Below, piece by piece: positions 10,905-21,941 of a DNA stretch of 64,000 nt. The notes beneath the pieces are model-generated. The model had not been told where the DNA came from. It made no database searches and saw only the letters and a list, made by a program, of their open reading frames with translations. Every line of letters begins with the position of its first letter. Positions within the stretch are counted from its first letter, which is position 1. The translations under genes were made by a program, and so were the position numbers. The DNA comes from Megaustenia siamemsis (taxonomy: Eukaryota > Mollusca > Gastropoda > Stylommatophora > Ariophantidae): assembly GCA_032433765.1 (NCBI GenBank), contig JAVIAB010000092.1, positions 35,747,816 through 35,811,815 on the forward strand. The letters run 5' to 3'.

Positions 10905-12993
10905 TATAGCTTGTTTCATAACTCGTGCCCAACTTTTAAAATCGATAGCTTTTTAACCGCTTGTTGTAAGTTGTTCAAATTTACATGTAAAGTTATAATG
11001 ATTAGAACCCAATAGGGAATTAATTTCATTTTAAAAAAAAACATTTGGTTATATTTGATTTATATAAATTTATAACGACCCATTGATGTAGTCAAAACTT
11101 AATGTTTACAGTATTTTAAGTTAAAAATAGCGAGTAAAAATCCATACACGGTAAAATTGACGTGTTTGCACGCTTTCGCCGTGTTTTTTTTTTTTTTTTT
11201 ACACACAATTAGACACTTGAGAAATTGTGTGTTCCATTTCCGTTCATTCATAGGTGTAGACGTGGAACGATAACATTTATCATGAGTCTTAAAATGAAAT
11301 TCTGCAGTTTACAAAACATCGCAATAAAAATGTATGACTATTTTTGCAAAGAGGCTAAACGAGGAAGATTATTTCATTCTTTAGAAAACCCTGAGAATAG
11401 GACAAGACACATTTTGGATTTATCTAAACGGTCATTTAATCGTTGGATTCAAGCACGTGACCGTCAATGTTCAAAATATACAAAATCACAAGGAAGAGCA
11501 AAAATGTTGGATAATTTCGACAGTGAACTTATTAGAAGTGAAATTCGCAAAATGTTGGGTATGAATGAAACTGTTACAATAAGAAAATTAAAAATTTCGC
11601 TGAAAAAGAACAACAGTATTGAAATATCAAAGTCTACATGATGGAGGAATGTGAGAGCTGCAGGCTTTACATTCAGAAAGTATTCCAATGGACGAAACAT
11701 CATCTGTGAGAAGCCACATATACTAGTCATGAGAAGCAAGTACTTACGTGAAGTAAAAGAGGTGCGCAAGCAAGGTTATGATATTGTGTACTTGGATGAA
11801 ACATGGATCAGTGCTCACCACACTAACCAAAGGGAATGGCAGTCATCAGATGGAAAGATTAAGAGATTAATACCTAGCAGCAAAGGACAGCGCTTGATAA
11901 TTGCTCATGCAGGTAGTCGACAACATGGACTAATACAGAATGCAGAGCTCATTTTTCTTTCAAAATCCATAGACAATCGGGATTATCACTCTGAGATGAA
12001 TGGTCACATATTTAGACATTGGATTGAAAATTCTGTTCTCCCATCACTAGATCGACCATCTTGCCTAATAATGGACAATGCAGCGTACCACAACATTGTT
12101 GCACTTGAAGATAAAGTCCCGACGTCATCCAGTACAAAAGATGCTATTAAGATATGGCTCACAAAGGAGCACATACAATTTAATAACATGTACTTAAAAC
12201 CTGAATTACTATCTCTAGTAAAGCAAAAACAAAGGACAAAGATTTTTCAAATAGATAAGATTATCCAAGAGCACGGTCATATAAGTTTGAGGCTACCACC
12301 TTACCATGTTCATTTAAATCCAATAGAACTAATCGGGGCAAAATTAAAAGGACAAGTGGCAGATGAAAATACAACATTCAAATATGCGATGTAAAGACTC
12401 TTGCTAATCTCGCTTTATTAAATATAGACAAAGATTATTGGGCTAAATGTGAAGACCACGTCTTAAAACAGGAAGAGGAATATTGGAAAAATGATGGTTT
12501 GTGGAATGTTCAACCCCAAACAGTTATTAATCTTTTAGACTCGTCTGATTCAGAATGAAAGTATATAGCCCCCACAATGTTGGCCCTATATTACCTTAAA
12601 TTAGTTCAACAAACGGTCCTTTTCAGGACCACACAACTATGAAAATTGGACATACAGGTATACCTTGATATTATCGTTCGTCCTCGAACTGAGAAGACAA
12701 TAATTCTCCTGGTATTTCCCCATTACGGCCACGCCTTTACCTAGTGAAAATTAATCATAGACCAGCAACTACGGTAATTTCTATTATTTAGGGGTTCACA
12801 ATTTACAATTTTGAGAAACATCAAAGAAATTCGCCGCTTTAAGAAACTGCTGCAGCTGCAAGATATTTGTTAAATATACATTTAAAGGGTCTTTTGCATT
12901 CTAATAACATTTGGAAAATTTCAACAGTTTTTAACAAACGGTTACTGAGCAATAGCGTTTTGAAGTTGGGCAAGTGATTTGAAACGAGCTATA
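10905..12993 (+). mobile_element. IS630/Tc1-type DNA transposon with long imperfect TIRs
   Basis: The left end TATAGCTTGTTTCATAACTC and the reverse complement of the right end TATAGCTCGTTTCAAATCAC begin an imperfect inverted repeat of about 95 bp (shared TGCCCAACTT, GTAACCG/TTAACCG and ATTAG blocks). The ends sit in a TA context, as expected for Tc1/mariner/IS630 elements that duplicate TA. One transposase gene lies between the arms. Length is about 2.1 kb. The divergence between arms and the broken gene indicate an old, immobile copy. Confidence 0.8.
11282..12558 (+). pseudogene. DDE transposase (IS630/Tc1 superfamily), broken
   Basis: Would catalyse cut-and-paste transposition by binding the terminal repeats and cleaving with a DDE catalytic triad. 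An N-terminal helix-turn-helix-like region (LSKRSFNRWI) is followed by the catalytic core: YLDETWISAHHT (first Asp), LIMDNAAYHNIV (second Asp) and LPPYHVHLNPIELIGAKLKG (final acidic residue). These motifs match the DDE_3 endonuclease family. The ATG at 11282 is the first methionine in frame; the open frame extends upstream only through non-ATG codons. Two lesions are visible: an in-frame TGA at 11639-11641, with the same frame resuming directly after it, and a frameshift near 12385, after which another frame continues with DVKTLANLALLNIDKDYWA to a stop at about 12558. The protein is therefore not made intact. It lies between the inverted repeats of its own element. Confidence 0.88.
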
Positions 12994-13919
12994 GATATTC
13001 TCTGATATACTTGATTGTTTGTTACAAGCCAGTGTAGGGTAACCTTGTGATTTGGTTTGATTGTTTGTTACCAGACAGTGTAGGTGTAACTTTGTGATTT
13101 GCTTGACTGTACAGAGGTTTAGATTTCGTTATGATTCAGTCAACACATCTGTGCATGCGTGCACCTTTCGCCCATCATAGTTACCTAACAACAGACAACT
13201 ATTATAAGAATGTAATCTTTAGATATTCTCTGTTATACTTGACTTTTATATCTATTTATTTCAACCATGGATACTGAAACACATTATTGTAAGGTCTCTC
13301 TTTGTTATTGTGTGCTATTGAGCAACACTTTGCTACATAAGTTCATCTCCTTATTTCGGGCTGCTATGTTTACAAACCATCATTGAAATATTGTGCGCAG
13401 TTACAACCTGCATTGACCTTCAAAGTAATCACACCTTTGAGTTCTACACCTCACTCATCACAACTTATTAAACAGCCTCCGTTTATTTGAAAAGTTAACA
13501 AGTGTGGACTTGGAGAACTTTACTCTTGGGAAGGGTTGTTTCTTTAACACCCCTTCTTTTGTTATTGGCACCCTACTTCTCCATCTATCAGCTTAGTTTT
13601 TTTTTTGTGTTACCCCTCACATGAGACAGACAGCACACTCTGCCCAGCATAACAGATTGTTCTTTGAATCTTATGAGTGCCTTTTCCATGGACTACGTTT
13701 TTTTTCGCTCTTATCAGACGTTTGTAGACAATATTTTCGTTTACTATTTTGCATTCATATTGCTGGCACGATTGTATAGTCCACAGCGTCAAGCATCTCT
13801 AGTGCAGATATGTTCGTAGAGCACACCAAAGATAGTAAATTATATCCTCTTATGATTCAGGCCTGGACATTCACAATATGCCTCTCTGTGTGGCTCTCTC
13901 TCCCCCATTCACGAACACA

Positions 13920-13920
<1 letters not shown>
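12994..13920. other. unassigned sequence with a short tandem duplication
   Basis: Near 13010-13110 a segment containing TTGATTGTTTGTTAC and CAGTGTAGGTGTAACTTTGTG occurs twice. The rest shows no supported feature. Confidence 0.4.

Positions 13921-13962
<42 letters not shown>
13921..13962. repeat. (TA)n microsatellite
   Basis: About 20 uninterrupted TA dinucleotides followed by ACACACA. Confidence 0.95.
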
Positions 13963-13970
<8 letters not shown>

Positions 13971-14087
13971 TATAGAAGTAACATCTTAATCCAAAGTCAG
14001 TTCGACCAGCAGAAATTCTTAGGCAAAGTAAAAAATGAAAAATACATAATCATACATATGAGATTTTTCTGCTGATATATACATAGG

Positions 14088-14380
14088 AGCCTTGTATGTT
14101 TGTAGGTGCCTTGGTGACAATGATTGAGGGGTTAGTGTCCTCACATCACGATCAGAAGGGCCTGGATTCGATTCCAAAAAGTGGCAATTTTTTTTTCTTC
14201 AGATCAACAAGGCTCTGTAGTTCACCCAGCCTATAAAAATGGGTACCGGAGAAGTAAAGCTGGCCTGGTGTGATACCAGCTCCATCACCCAAAAGTATGC
14301 TGTGGCCATTGAAAAATATCGTCACTAACACCGTATTCCCTATACACTTTTCAAGGCTTGGGGGAACCTTTGCTCTTATT
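14088..14380 (+). mobile_element. SINE-1b: different tRNA-like head, SINE-1 body
   Basis: The head (about 14110-14190) contains a B-box-like GGATTCGATTCC but is not the SINE-1 head. From about 14219 the sequence follows SINE-1: GTTCACCCAGCC, TGGGTACCGGAGAAGTAAAG, a CGTCACTAACACCGTATTCC block and an end near CCTTTGCTC. TACATAGG occurs at about 14080-14087 and 14381-14388 and may be the target duplication. The shared body suggests a conserved SINE core carried by two tRNA-derived families. Confidence 0.65.
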
Positions 14381-14576
14381 TACATAGGTTTATTCATTTA
14401 ACAAGAATTGATTACTTCATGTATATAAAGCACACTCCACTTTCTGCCCCTGCTTCCCTATAGGTTTACCTTTACTCTATAGGTTATTTAATTCTTCTTT
14501 TTCCAATAGTATCTTTCATGACTGTAGCTCACTTCAAAAGTTAGAGTACTGAAATTCCATTGTAAGGCATATTATA

Positions 14577-14844
14577 GTAAAAAAAAAAGTAGAGGCCCGC
14601 CCCCCGTCACGCCAAGTGGCGTATAGGGAATACGGTGTTAGTGACCATACATTTTACATACCTTCGGCACATAATTTTTGGGGCAATGTGGTTGGTATTA
14701 CGCCCGTGCCGCTCTACTTTCCCTGAAAAAATCCGGTACCCATTTAAGGCTGGGTGAACCCGGAAGCCGTCGGTCAGGATCGAACCCGACCTCTTGTCCT
14801 TTGTAGCCCAGTTCACTAACCACTGAGCTATCGCAGCTCCCAAA
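14577..14844 (-). mobile_element. SINE-1, complete, minus strand
   Basis: Reverse complement of the 3745-3994 copy: the head GGGAGCTGCGATAGCTCAGT ends at 14841 and the tail lies near an A-rich stretch at 14580-14590. It is flanked by GCATATTATA at 14567-14576 and 14845-14854, a perfect 10-bp target duplication. Confidence 0.88.
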
Positions 14845-15069
14845 GCATATTATATATAACTACTAATAATAATATGATGTATATGTTATATTCATATGTA
14901 ATGTATGTTCTATGCTGTGTCAGTCTATGATTTCAGCAAATGACCTTATCAGAGCTTGTCTCTTATCGTCACGTTTCATGCCTTAGATGTCTAATTCTAA
15001 AAGTGCTGTATATTGACATCATGACTTCTTTGATGTAATTTACAAGCCTGCACCAGATGTATGTCAATG

Positions 15070-15690
15070 TTCATCATCATCAAGTACCGGGCCTACTGGC
15101 GTAGGTGATCATGCCTCTCCACAACTTTTGATCTTGGCAGCTATTTATCATTTCTGTTGTTGACCTTCTGCCAAGCCATTCTCTTAAGCTGTCTGTTATT
15201 TTTTTTTTTTTTTTTTTTTTTTTTTGCTTTCCTCTAACTCTTCGTCCCTCAATTTTTCCAGTTGTTACAATATATTCCAGTTGTTCTCTTCTCATTACAT
15301 GGCCAAAAGTGATGATTGTTTCTTCCTAATATTGGAAATTAGCTCTCTTTTTGCTTTGACCTCTCTCAGAACATCTTCATTACTCTTCTTAGCTGTCCAT
15401 GGTACTCTCAACATTCTTCTGTAAAACCACATTTCTACAGACTCCAGTGATTTCTTGTCTGTTGTCCTATTGTCCATGATTCGCATCCATATGTTAAGAC
15501 TGGCTCTACGTAACATTTAAGAACTCTTTTTCTTGTTTCTATTGTCAAAAATGGATTGCATAGTATCTTCCTCATTTTTTGGAAAGCTGCTTTTGCCTGA
15601 ACCATTCTGCATCTCACCTCTTTTGTACATCTTCCGTCTGAGGTTAACAAAGTTCCCAAATATTTAAATTTATTTACCTGTTTTAATATT
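15070..15690 (-). mobile_element. RTE-A-type LINE 3' fragment (variant) with internal poly-A expansion
   Basis: The minus strand carries KYLGTLLTSDGRCTKEVR, FQKMRKILCNPFLTI, YGCESWTIGQQT, MWFYRRMLRVPWTAKKSNED and QLEYIVTTGKIEGRRVRGK, then an A run in the coding strand (15198-15225 as T) that puts a lysine stretch into the frame. It ends in SRPGT and ATGATGATGA near 15072. Several frameshifts are present. It is a diverged subfamily relative to the copies at 5213, 23495 and 30396. Confidence 0.8.
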
Positions 15691-16619
15691 AATATCAATG
15701 TTAATACCAATGTGATATTTAACGGGCCCTTCCGAGAGAGGTTGCTCTGGATAAAAAGATAAATATAGGAAAGAGGGGTCTTTTCTGCTGGTGGGCAGAT
15801 CATCAAGGTAAATGTGACCAAAATGCAGACTTTGATGGATAGTCATAATCTGATTCAGAATGTAAGAAAGCAAAGGAGATCCGAGAATACAGGCACATAA
15901 TGTTAGAACATAATATTAGGATGGAGGACTTGATATTCTCATGATATGCACAACAAGATTAAACATAAATAGATTAGGAATGTGAGAAATACGATGGATA
16001 GATTCTGTAGAAAAGAATGTGTATTTATATACTTTAGCATCAAAGAAGGGTAGGCATTTTAGTGGAAAAAAAGAAATACAAAATATCTGTATGTTTGTAT
16101 CTATATGAGGATTATTATACCACTCAAATTAAGAATTGAATCTTTCATCACAGCCATTGTGGAGATAAGCACACATAAACACAATTTTAAACACTACGTG
16201 GGACCGCGGGTATAGCTGCAGAGAATGTATCAAATAAACATAATGGTATGGACCAGACTCTATGTAAATCATGGTGACTGTCTTTCTTCCTCCCCCCCCC
16301 CCTCTATTTTTTAGAACTGTGTTTTCTGGTTTGGATTTATGTGTTTAAGTTGTATAGTTGGTTATATCCGATGAAGACTTTTTCTGAAGTGTAGTTTGTC
16401 TTGTCTTTCTATGAGTTTAGTTGCTCCTTACCTTACTTAGTTTCTTTGATATTATAGCACATCCTTTATGCATGCAGAATTATATTAAAGACTAAAGCAG
16501 TGAGTACTGTGTGGAGGAGGTTGGAGGAGTTTTGAAATAAGCAAAGTCAATAGATTTGTTATAAATGTAATAGGAGGGTGGGGAGGAGGGGGTGTTATAC
16601 AATTCTTTAAGGATAACAA
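15691..16619. other. unassigned intergenic sequence
   Basis: No convincing coding frame or repeat. A poly-C run lies at about 16293-16302. Confidence 0.4.
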
Positions 16620-16624
16620 TTTAT

Positions 16625-16865
16625 TGTTCAGTAATGTAATACCTGATCTATATAGTCAGTATTACTTGATCTATATCTATATATTCAGTATTACTTGATC
16701 TATATCTATATATTCAGTATTACTTGATCTATATCTATTCATCTATTCATTAATCATCATCATCAAGTACCGTGACTGCTGGCGTAGGTGATCATTTCTC
16801 TCCACAACTTTTGATTCTATATTTTCATTAATACCTGATCTATATATTGAGTAATATGTGATCTA
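16625..16865. repeat. tandem repeat of about 34 bp with RTE-A 3'-end insertion
   Basis: Units containing ACTTGATCTATATCTATATA and TTCAGTATT recur about five times. A 64-bp RTE-A 3' terminus (ATCATCATCATCAAGTACCG to about 16815, minus strand) splits the array. TCATTAAT flanks it on the left (about 16746) and again on the right (about 16827), so it looks like a severely truncated LINE insertion. Confidence 0.65.
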
Positions 16866-17220
16866 AAGTAGAAGAGAGGTAGTAATATACATGGTAAAGT
16901 CAAGGCAGTGAAAATAAGAATCAAACAGACTAATGAAATTAAAGAGATATGGATGTACATATAACTTCCCAACACAATCATTAGATACACAACAGTATTT
17001 TACATCAACAAGGAAGAAAGCACCACTTAGTGCAGCAGTTTAGGTAGAGACCATATGTGTAAGTATGTTAGAGGAAGTAATTTAACAAGGCTGAATGGAA
17101 AATCCAAATTGATGAAATCACAACAATCATAGTATAGATAGTAATTGGATATGCAAATTGCTATTACATTATGGTAAATCCAAAATCCAATGCTTATAAT
17201 AGCCATGTGTAAGGAAACAA
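16866..17220. other. unassigned, probably decayed LINE-derived
   Basis: A segment with AAGAAAGCACCACTTAGTGC and TAGAGGAAGTAATTTAACAA resembles 18365-18450 (AAGGAAGCAGCACAGTTTGG, TAGGAGAAATTGTTGGAAAG), so the same decayed element is probably present twice. There is no open frame. Confidence 0.35.
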
Positions 17221-17224
17221 CATG

Positions 17225-18330
17225 TAGGATAGTGCACAGTGGGACAGGATGTTCTAAGGCAGAAACAGGAGTGCCTTAAGGATGGTTGTTCTCATAATTC
17301 TAATTTGTTTTAGTAAGAAATTGGATAATGAAGATCACCACTCAAGTCATACAAAATAAGTCAGTGGACACCATGAAAACAACTAGAGGACTAATTTTTC
17401 TGACATGGGACTCCTTGCACAGTCACACTCAAATGAAAAACAAGCTACATGCAATAGGAATAAATTCTGCAGAATGTGACTACAGATTAATATTGATGAT
17501 AGAAAGATAAGAAAGGCATCAACACATACCATATCTCAGCAGAAATTGAAATGAGAGAGTTAGTCAAAAATGTAAATTACATTGCATACATGAGTTGCTT
17601 TATTAATGAAAGAGAATGAGTGAAGAGAGTTTAACAGAGAATTGTAAAAAAAAAAAAGGCAAGAACAGCTTTCGTTAAGTTTAACAAAATATTGACTGCC
17701 AACAAAAATATTTTTAAAAAAACCAAGAACAAAATTAAGACTGTTTAACACTAACATAAAAACAGTTATATTAAATGGCTCCGAGACATAACTGTTGAAT
17801 AAAATAATCAAACAATTGATATAGACTTTTATAACAACTGTCTGAGGAGAATTTTGAACACAATGTGGTATGACTGATCAACAAATGATGATATCTGGGA
17901 AAGAACAAACAAATGATGATATCTGGGAAAGAACAAACAAATGATATCTGGGAAAGAACAAACAAATGATGATATCTGGGAAAGAACAAACAAATGATGA
18001 TATCTGGGAAAGAACAAACAAATGATGATATCTGGGAAAGAACAGAGTAAAGACAAGCTGAGCAAAAGATCATGATTAAAAAATGAGATGGATTGGACAG
18101 ACATTAATTAAGAAAACCTGACATCAGCAAAGCAAGACAGGCATTGTATGAAACCCAGAGGGAAATCCATGAATATGTAGAAAGGAGACATCATGTAAAT
18201 CCTCAAGGCCTTGATTGAAAGGAAACAGATGTCCAAGAATAAGGATGGATGAGGAGACATTGTCTGTGGCCTATTCTCCCAGAAGAGATGTGAATGGTGT
18301 GACTGTGATAGAAATGTAACTCCAAAAACA
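17225..18330 (+). mobile_element. LINE-E remnant (endonuclease-RT family), decayed
   Basis: Broken frames show the order of an RT C-terminal region. There is a TGVPQGWLFS-like box near 17265 and a WDSLHSHTQMKNK segment (17401-17440). An ARTAF...LTANKNIF stretch and a NTNIKTVILNGSETITVE motif lie near 17745-17800. FYNNCLRRILNTMWYD follows (about 17828-17875), then a WERTN-type motif expanded into a tandem repeat, MRWIGQTLIKK (about 18085) and NPEGNP (about 18150). This order is typical of endonuclease-reverse-transcriptase LINEs. Stops are common. It is on the + strand and 5'-truncated. Confidence 0.65.
17876..18048. repeat. 28-bp tandem repeat derived from LINE coding sequence
   Basis: Six to seven copies of a 28-bp unit containing ATATCTGGGAAAGAACAAAC (one copy is 3 bp shorter) lie exactly where LINE-E would encode its DDIWERTN-like motif. 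The array therefore grew inside the decayed LINE. Confidence 0.85.
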
Positions 18331-18893
18331 AACATGAGAGACATCATTTCATGAACAAGGAAGGAAGCAGCACAGTTTGGGCAAAGATCATCTAGGAGAA
18401 ATTGTTGGAAAGGCAGTGATTTAACAATACCAAATGGTAAATTAAAATCAATAAAATCACAACTGATTGAATAGAATGCATGAAATGTGTTTATATATAA
18501 AAGGCACATGCCCATTGCAGTAAAGAGAAATAAGAAAAAGTTTCTTGTGTTAATCACATAGATTATGTATATTGTTATAGCTTTTATCTCATCCTCTGAG
18601 ATGTACTGAGTGTCTTCTATGGGGCTGGGGAATGAAAGACACATGTCTAGTGCAGTCACACATGCACAAAATTAATGGCAAATGTGGCCTGATATCATCT
18701 AGAAGGAATATTCTGAGATTGAAGAACAGACCATGCCCCACCAAGGTGGGAAAAAAATAATTGAACACCAACACTTTCACGTTTTATATTTTTGTAGAAA
18801 CAAAAGCCAAATTTTGGCTTTTATTATCAGAATGTATATATATTATATACATATATTTTATTACATAATATTAAATACTCCTAAATTACTTAG
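18331..18893. other. unassigned, partly similar to 17000-17120
   Basis: A probable decayed element with no intact frame. The long minus-strand frame at 18108-18659 shows no domain. Confidence 0.35.
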
Positions 18894-20115
18894 GCTGATA
18901 ATTTCCTTCCATGAAGACATGAATGGCAAAGTCCATTTTGATGGGAGTCCATCAGAGAATTTCAAAGTCAACAAAGGAGTGAAACAGGGATGTGTCCTCG
19001 CCCCCACCCTTTTTGGTATATTTTTTGCTGCCCTCCTAAATTACACCTTCGAAAACAGCTCAGGAGATATTTACATTCGCACTAGACCAGATGGCTCACT
19101 GTTCAACCTAGCACGACTAAGAGCAAAAACCAAAACAAATGTTGCCCTACTTAAAGAATTTTTATTTGCTGACGATGCAGCCCTAGTCGCTCATAGTGAG
19201 GCCACCCTACAGTCGCTGATCAACAACCTGGATAAAGCATGCGACCTTTTTTCACTGTCAATTAATGTTCAGAAGACAGTAATACTAAATCAAGGTGACT
19301 TCAAACCTCTATCTATTACTCTAAAAGACTGCCCACTAGAATCAGTACAGAAATTTACATATCTTGGATCCACAGTTACGCAAACCATCTCTCTTGATGA
19401 AGAAATAAACTATCGAATTGGTAAGGCAGCTACGACCTTCGGCAAACTCACAAAAAGGGCATGGAACAACACGAAACTAACTCAAAAGACTAAACTCTTA
19501 ATATATCAAACATGTGTTAGCACACTACTATATGGATCCGAAACCTGGACAACATACTCAAACCAGGAAAAAAGACTAAATGTCTTCCACATGCGATGTC
19601 TCCGCAAAATAATGCACATCAAATGGCAGGACAAAATAATCAACTTAACTGTCCTGCAACGTGCTAAGACCCTAACAATCATGTCGATGCTCAGAAGTCG
19701 AAGGCTAAGATGGCTGGGGCATGTCCAACGGATGGAAGAAAAACGCATTCCTAGGCAAATACTATATGGCGAGCTAAAACACGGAAAACGACAAATCGGC
19801 AGACCTAAACTACGATATAGAGATATCTGCAAATCATCTCTGAAAGACTTCTCCATCTGTGAAAACGACTGGCAACATCTGGCAAGTGATCGCACATCAT
19901 GGAGAGCACGTATAAGGAACGGTATAACAACATTTGAGACTGTTCTAAGACAGGACTTAGAAGAGAAGAGACTCGTGAAAAAGGATGGTAAACCCTGTGG
20001 ACCAGCGAGCCTGACCTGTTCATTATGTGACCGCGTGTGTTTGTCAAACATTGGTAGAATTAGCCACGAGAGAAGCTGTTCGGCAAAAACAATACCTCAA
20101 AAAAATACGCAATAG
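18894..20115 (+). pseudogene. LINE-C reverse transcriptase C-terminal part with zinc-finger tail, 5'-truncated
   Basis: About 405 codons remain open to the TAG at 20113-20115; the open frame runs upstream to 18733, but that part is not element-like. RT motifs: GVKQGCVLAPTLFGIFFAAL (the PQG-type box), EFLFADDAALVAHSE (catalytic FADD) and VQKFTYLGSTV. These are followed by LLYGSETWTT, EKRLNVFHMRCLRKIM, RWLGHVQRMEEKRIPRQILY and GRPKLRYRDICK, then a C-terminal CSLCDRVCLSNIGRISHERSC-like C2H2 finger (20016-20080). The endonuclease and the first RT blocks are absent, so it is a dead 5'-truncated insertion whose remaining frame is still clean, suggesting a moderately recent arrival. A (TA)n tract follows the stop. 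A related minus-strand fragment lies at 28125-28720. Confidence 0.88.
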
Positions 20116-20147
20116 CCTCCACTAGACCGTCTGACAAGACGAAAAGG

Positions 20148-20150
<3 letters not shown>

Positions 20151-20188
<38 letters not shown>
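20151..20188. repeat. (AT)n microsatellite
   Basis: About 18 AT dinucleotides directly 3' of the LINE-C element; it may be the element's tail. Confidence 0.95.
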
Positions 20189-20194
<6 letters not shown>

Positions 20195-21485
20195 ACTAGA
20201 GTATTTGATAGATTACAGATTCAGATGTTTATGGAATGCCTAAAAGAGATATAGCTTAATGGCATACACCCATTACAGAACTCATATTTAGATCACACAT
20301 CAGTGATAAGATGTCATTATATAACTATGCACCTGTTGAAGTGAAAAGATGAGTCAAACAGGGTTGTATTTTATCACGGTGCTTGCTCAATTTAGACACA
20401 AGGATGGTTTTTAGAGGCACCATTGATATACCAAGTTTAAACATCAATAAAAACATAATTAGTAACTTTAGATTTCATTGTGTTGCTGGCATAGAGCACA
20501 CAGGGGATATATCTGTTAGTTAAAACCAGCCAGAAGACCAGAGTTGATGGACTTAATTTACAATAATAATAATAGATAGTGTATTTAACTTGTTGATTAG
20601 AATTAAAATTAATGAAGACAATCTTTGGCAAGTTCAAGAATGTAGTTACTTGGGACATATAATATTGAGTAGAGGAGATATAAAAAGTAGAATTGAATCA
20701 TCATCATGTGCCATACTGGTTGGCATAGGCGACCATGTCCTTCAACAATCTTCTATCCACTGTGCATCATCTCAATTATGTTGTTGACTGTTTTCCGTGC
20801 CATGACACCAAGTTATCTAGTATTTTCTCTCTTTGTCGTCCGCGATCTCTCTTTCCCTGTATTTTGCCAGTTGTAACCAAGTATTCCAAGTATCCCAACT
20901 TTCCTCTTCTCATGATGTGCCCAAAAAATGTTGATTGTTTCTTTCTGATGTTTCTTAGATTGATTGTTTCTTTCTGATGTTTCTTAGGAGCTCCCGTTTT
21001 GTGTTGTCCTCTTAAATAGTAAAATAGTAAAGGTAAAAAATGATAACAATATGAAACATATTTTAACATCTATAAAATGCAGTCAGTGCTAAAACTGAAA
21101 ATAGTAAGTCTGCTAAATAGTTGTGTATGCAAGTGATAGAAAGCAGAAAATGAAATCCAAGAAATGTGGATTTGTAAAATTGTAAGAAAAATGTGTTGGA
21201 TAATAAATCAGACTAGTAATACAGAAAGAACTATTAAACACTATTTAGGCAAGAAAAATAAAATTATTTGAAATTATAAATCAGTTATAACAACTAACTG
21301 AAAGTCATCTTAGAAGGAAAATTGCAGGGTGAAAGAGGCAGAGATAGTCAAGGAAAGAAATCGATTCATTACATGAAGAGATGGGCTGGGGAATAAAGCA
21401 CATAATTAACCACCAAGGCAAGAGATAGAATCAAATGGCTTTCTATGACATGTCTTCAGTATGGAGATCGCACAATATGATTAAA
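20195..21485 (+). mobile_element. RTE-B LINE remnant split by RTE-A fragment
   Basis: The left part (20195-20697) reads in broken frames like the RT of the intact RTE at 58619-61687: FDR then MECLKEI, an SNRVVFYH-like trace of the QGCILSP box, and a YLGHI motif near 20650. The right part (21016-21485) continues with traces of the C-terminal domain (ESHLRRKIAG-type, then a WRS-like end). The interruption 20697-21016 is an RTE-A 3' end in the opposite orientation. Confidence 0.6.
20697..21016 (-). mobile_element. RTE-A LINE 3' fragment nested in RTE-B
   Basis: The minus strand encodes NIRKKQSTFFGHIMRRGKLG, YLVTTGKIQGKRDRGRQREK and ILDNLVSWHGKQ. The 3' terminus, read on +, is TCATCATGTGCCATACTGG at about 20699. 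A small internal duplication repeats TTGATTGTTTCTTTCTGATG at about 20931 and 20960. Confidence 0.8.
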
Positions 21486-21633
21486 TGATATATTTTCCAG
21501 GCTATCCTATAGTAGACGCTGAACACTAAAGTCATTTTGTGATCACTGTTTTATATTTCTTATCTTTTTATTATATTTTCTCACAATAACATCTGTGGCT
21601 AAATTCTCATTTTCTCGCTACTTTTATTTCCAG

Positions 21634-21941
21634 AGATTGAACCCCCGGCCAATGCCTCTCAGTTTGACGCCAGCCCACTACCTATGGATTCTGATCGCTT
21701 CAATTTTACAGCATTATCTTTGAACAACACACCTAGCTCCCCACCGCCTGTCCCAACTCAGCCCATGCTACACTGGCATGTTGGCATTGCTCTCAGTTCT
21801 CTCCAGTTTCATCCTCTTCTGGGGCACAATGTCAGGGTGAGCACAGACAGGACCATTGCTATCAGACAGAGGGATGAATATTGTAATGCTTTTGTCTTCA
21901 CGTCCAGGCCTGTCCGTTTTGGGGAGACAGTAGTCATACAG
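21634..21941 (+). CDS. neur: Neuralized-like E3 ubiquitin ligase, exon with NHR start
   Basis: Exon of a Neuralized-type protein, which ubiquitinates Notch ligands (Delta/Serrate) at the plasma membrane to drive their endocytosis. The acceptor is TTTATTTCCAG (AG at 21632-21633); two bases complete a codon begun in an upstream exon. The frame then reads IEPPANASQFDASPL, a serine/proline-rich linker, and LHWHVGIALSSLQFHPLLG, NVRVSTDRTIAIRQRDEYC and FVFTSRPVRFGETVVIQ. This is the first half of an NHR (NEUZ) domain, recognisable by FHxxxGxNVxxS, AxR and FxxRP. The donor is CAG|GTAGGG in phase 0. No upstream NHR repeat or start codon was found, so the 5' exons should lie before the window, across an intron longer than 21 kb. 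The next exon (25962) continues the domain in frame. Confidence 0.93.

Noticed and set aside
18108..18659. 183-codon minus-strand frame
   Set aside because: Opposite strand of a decayed LINE region; no recognisable domain.
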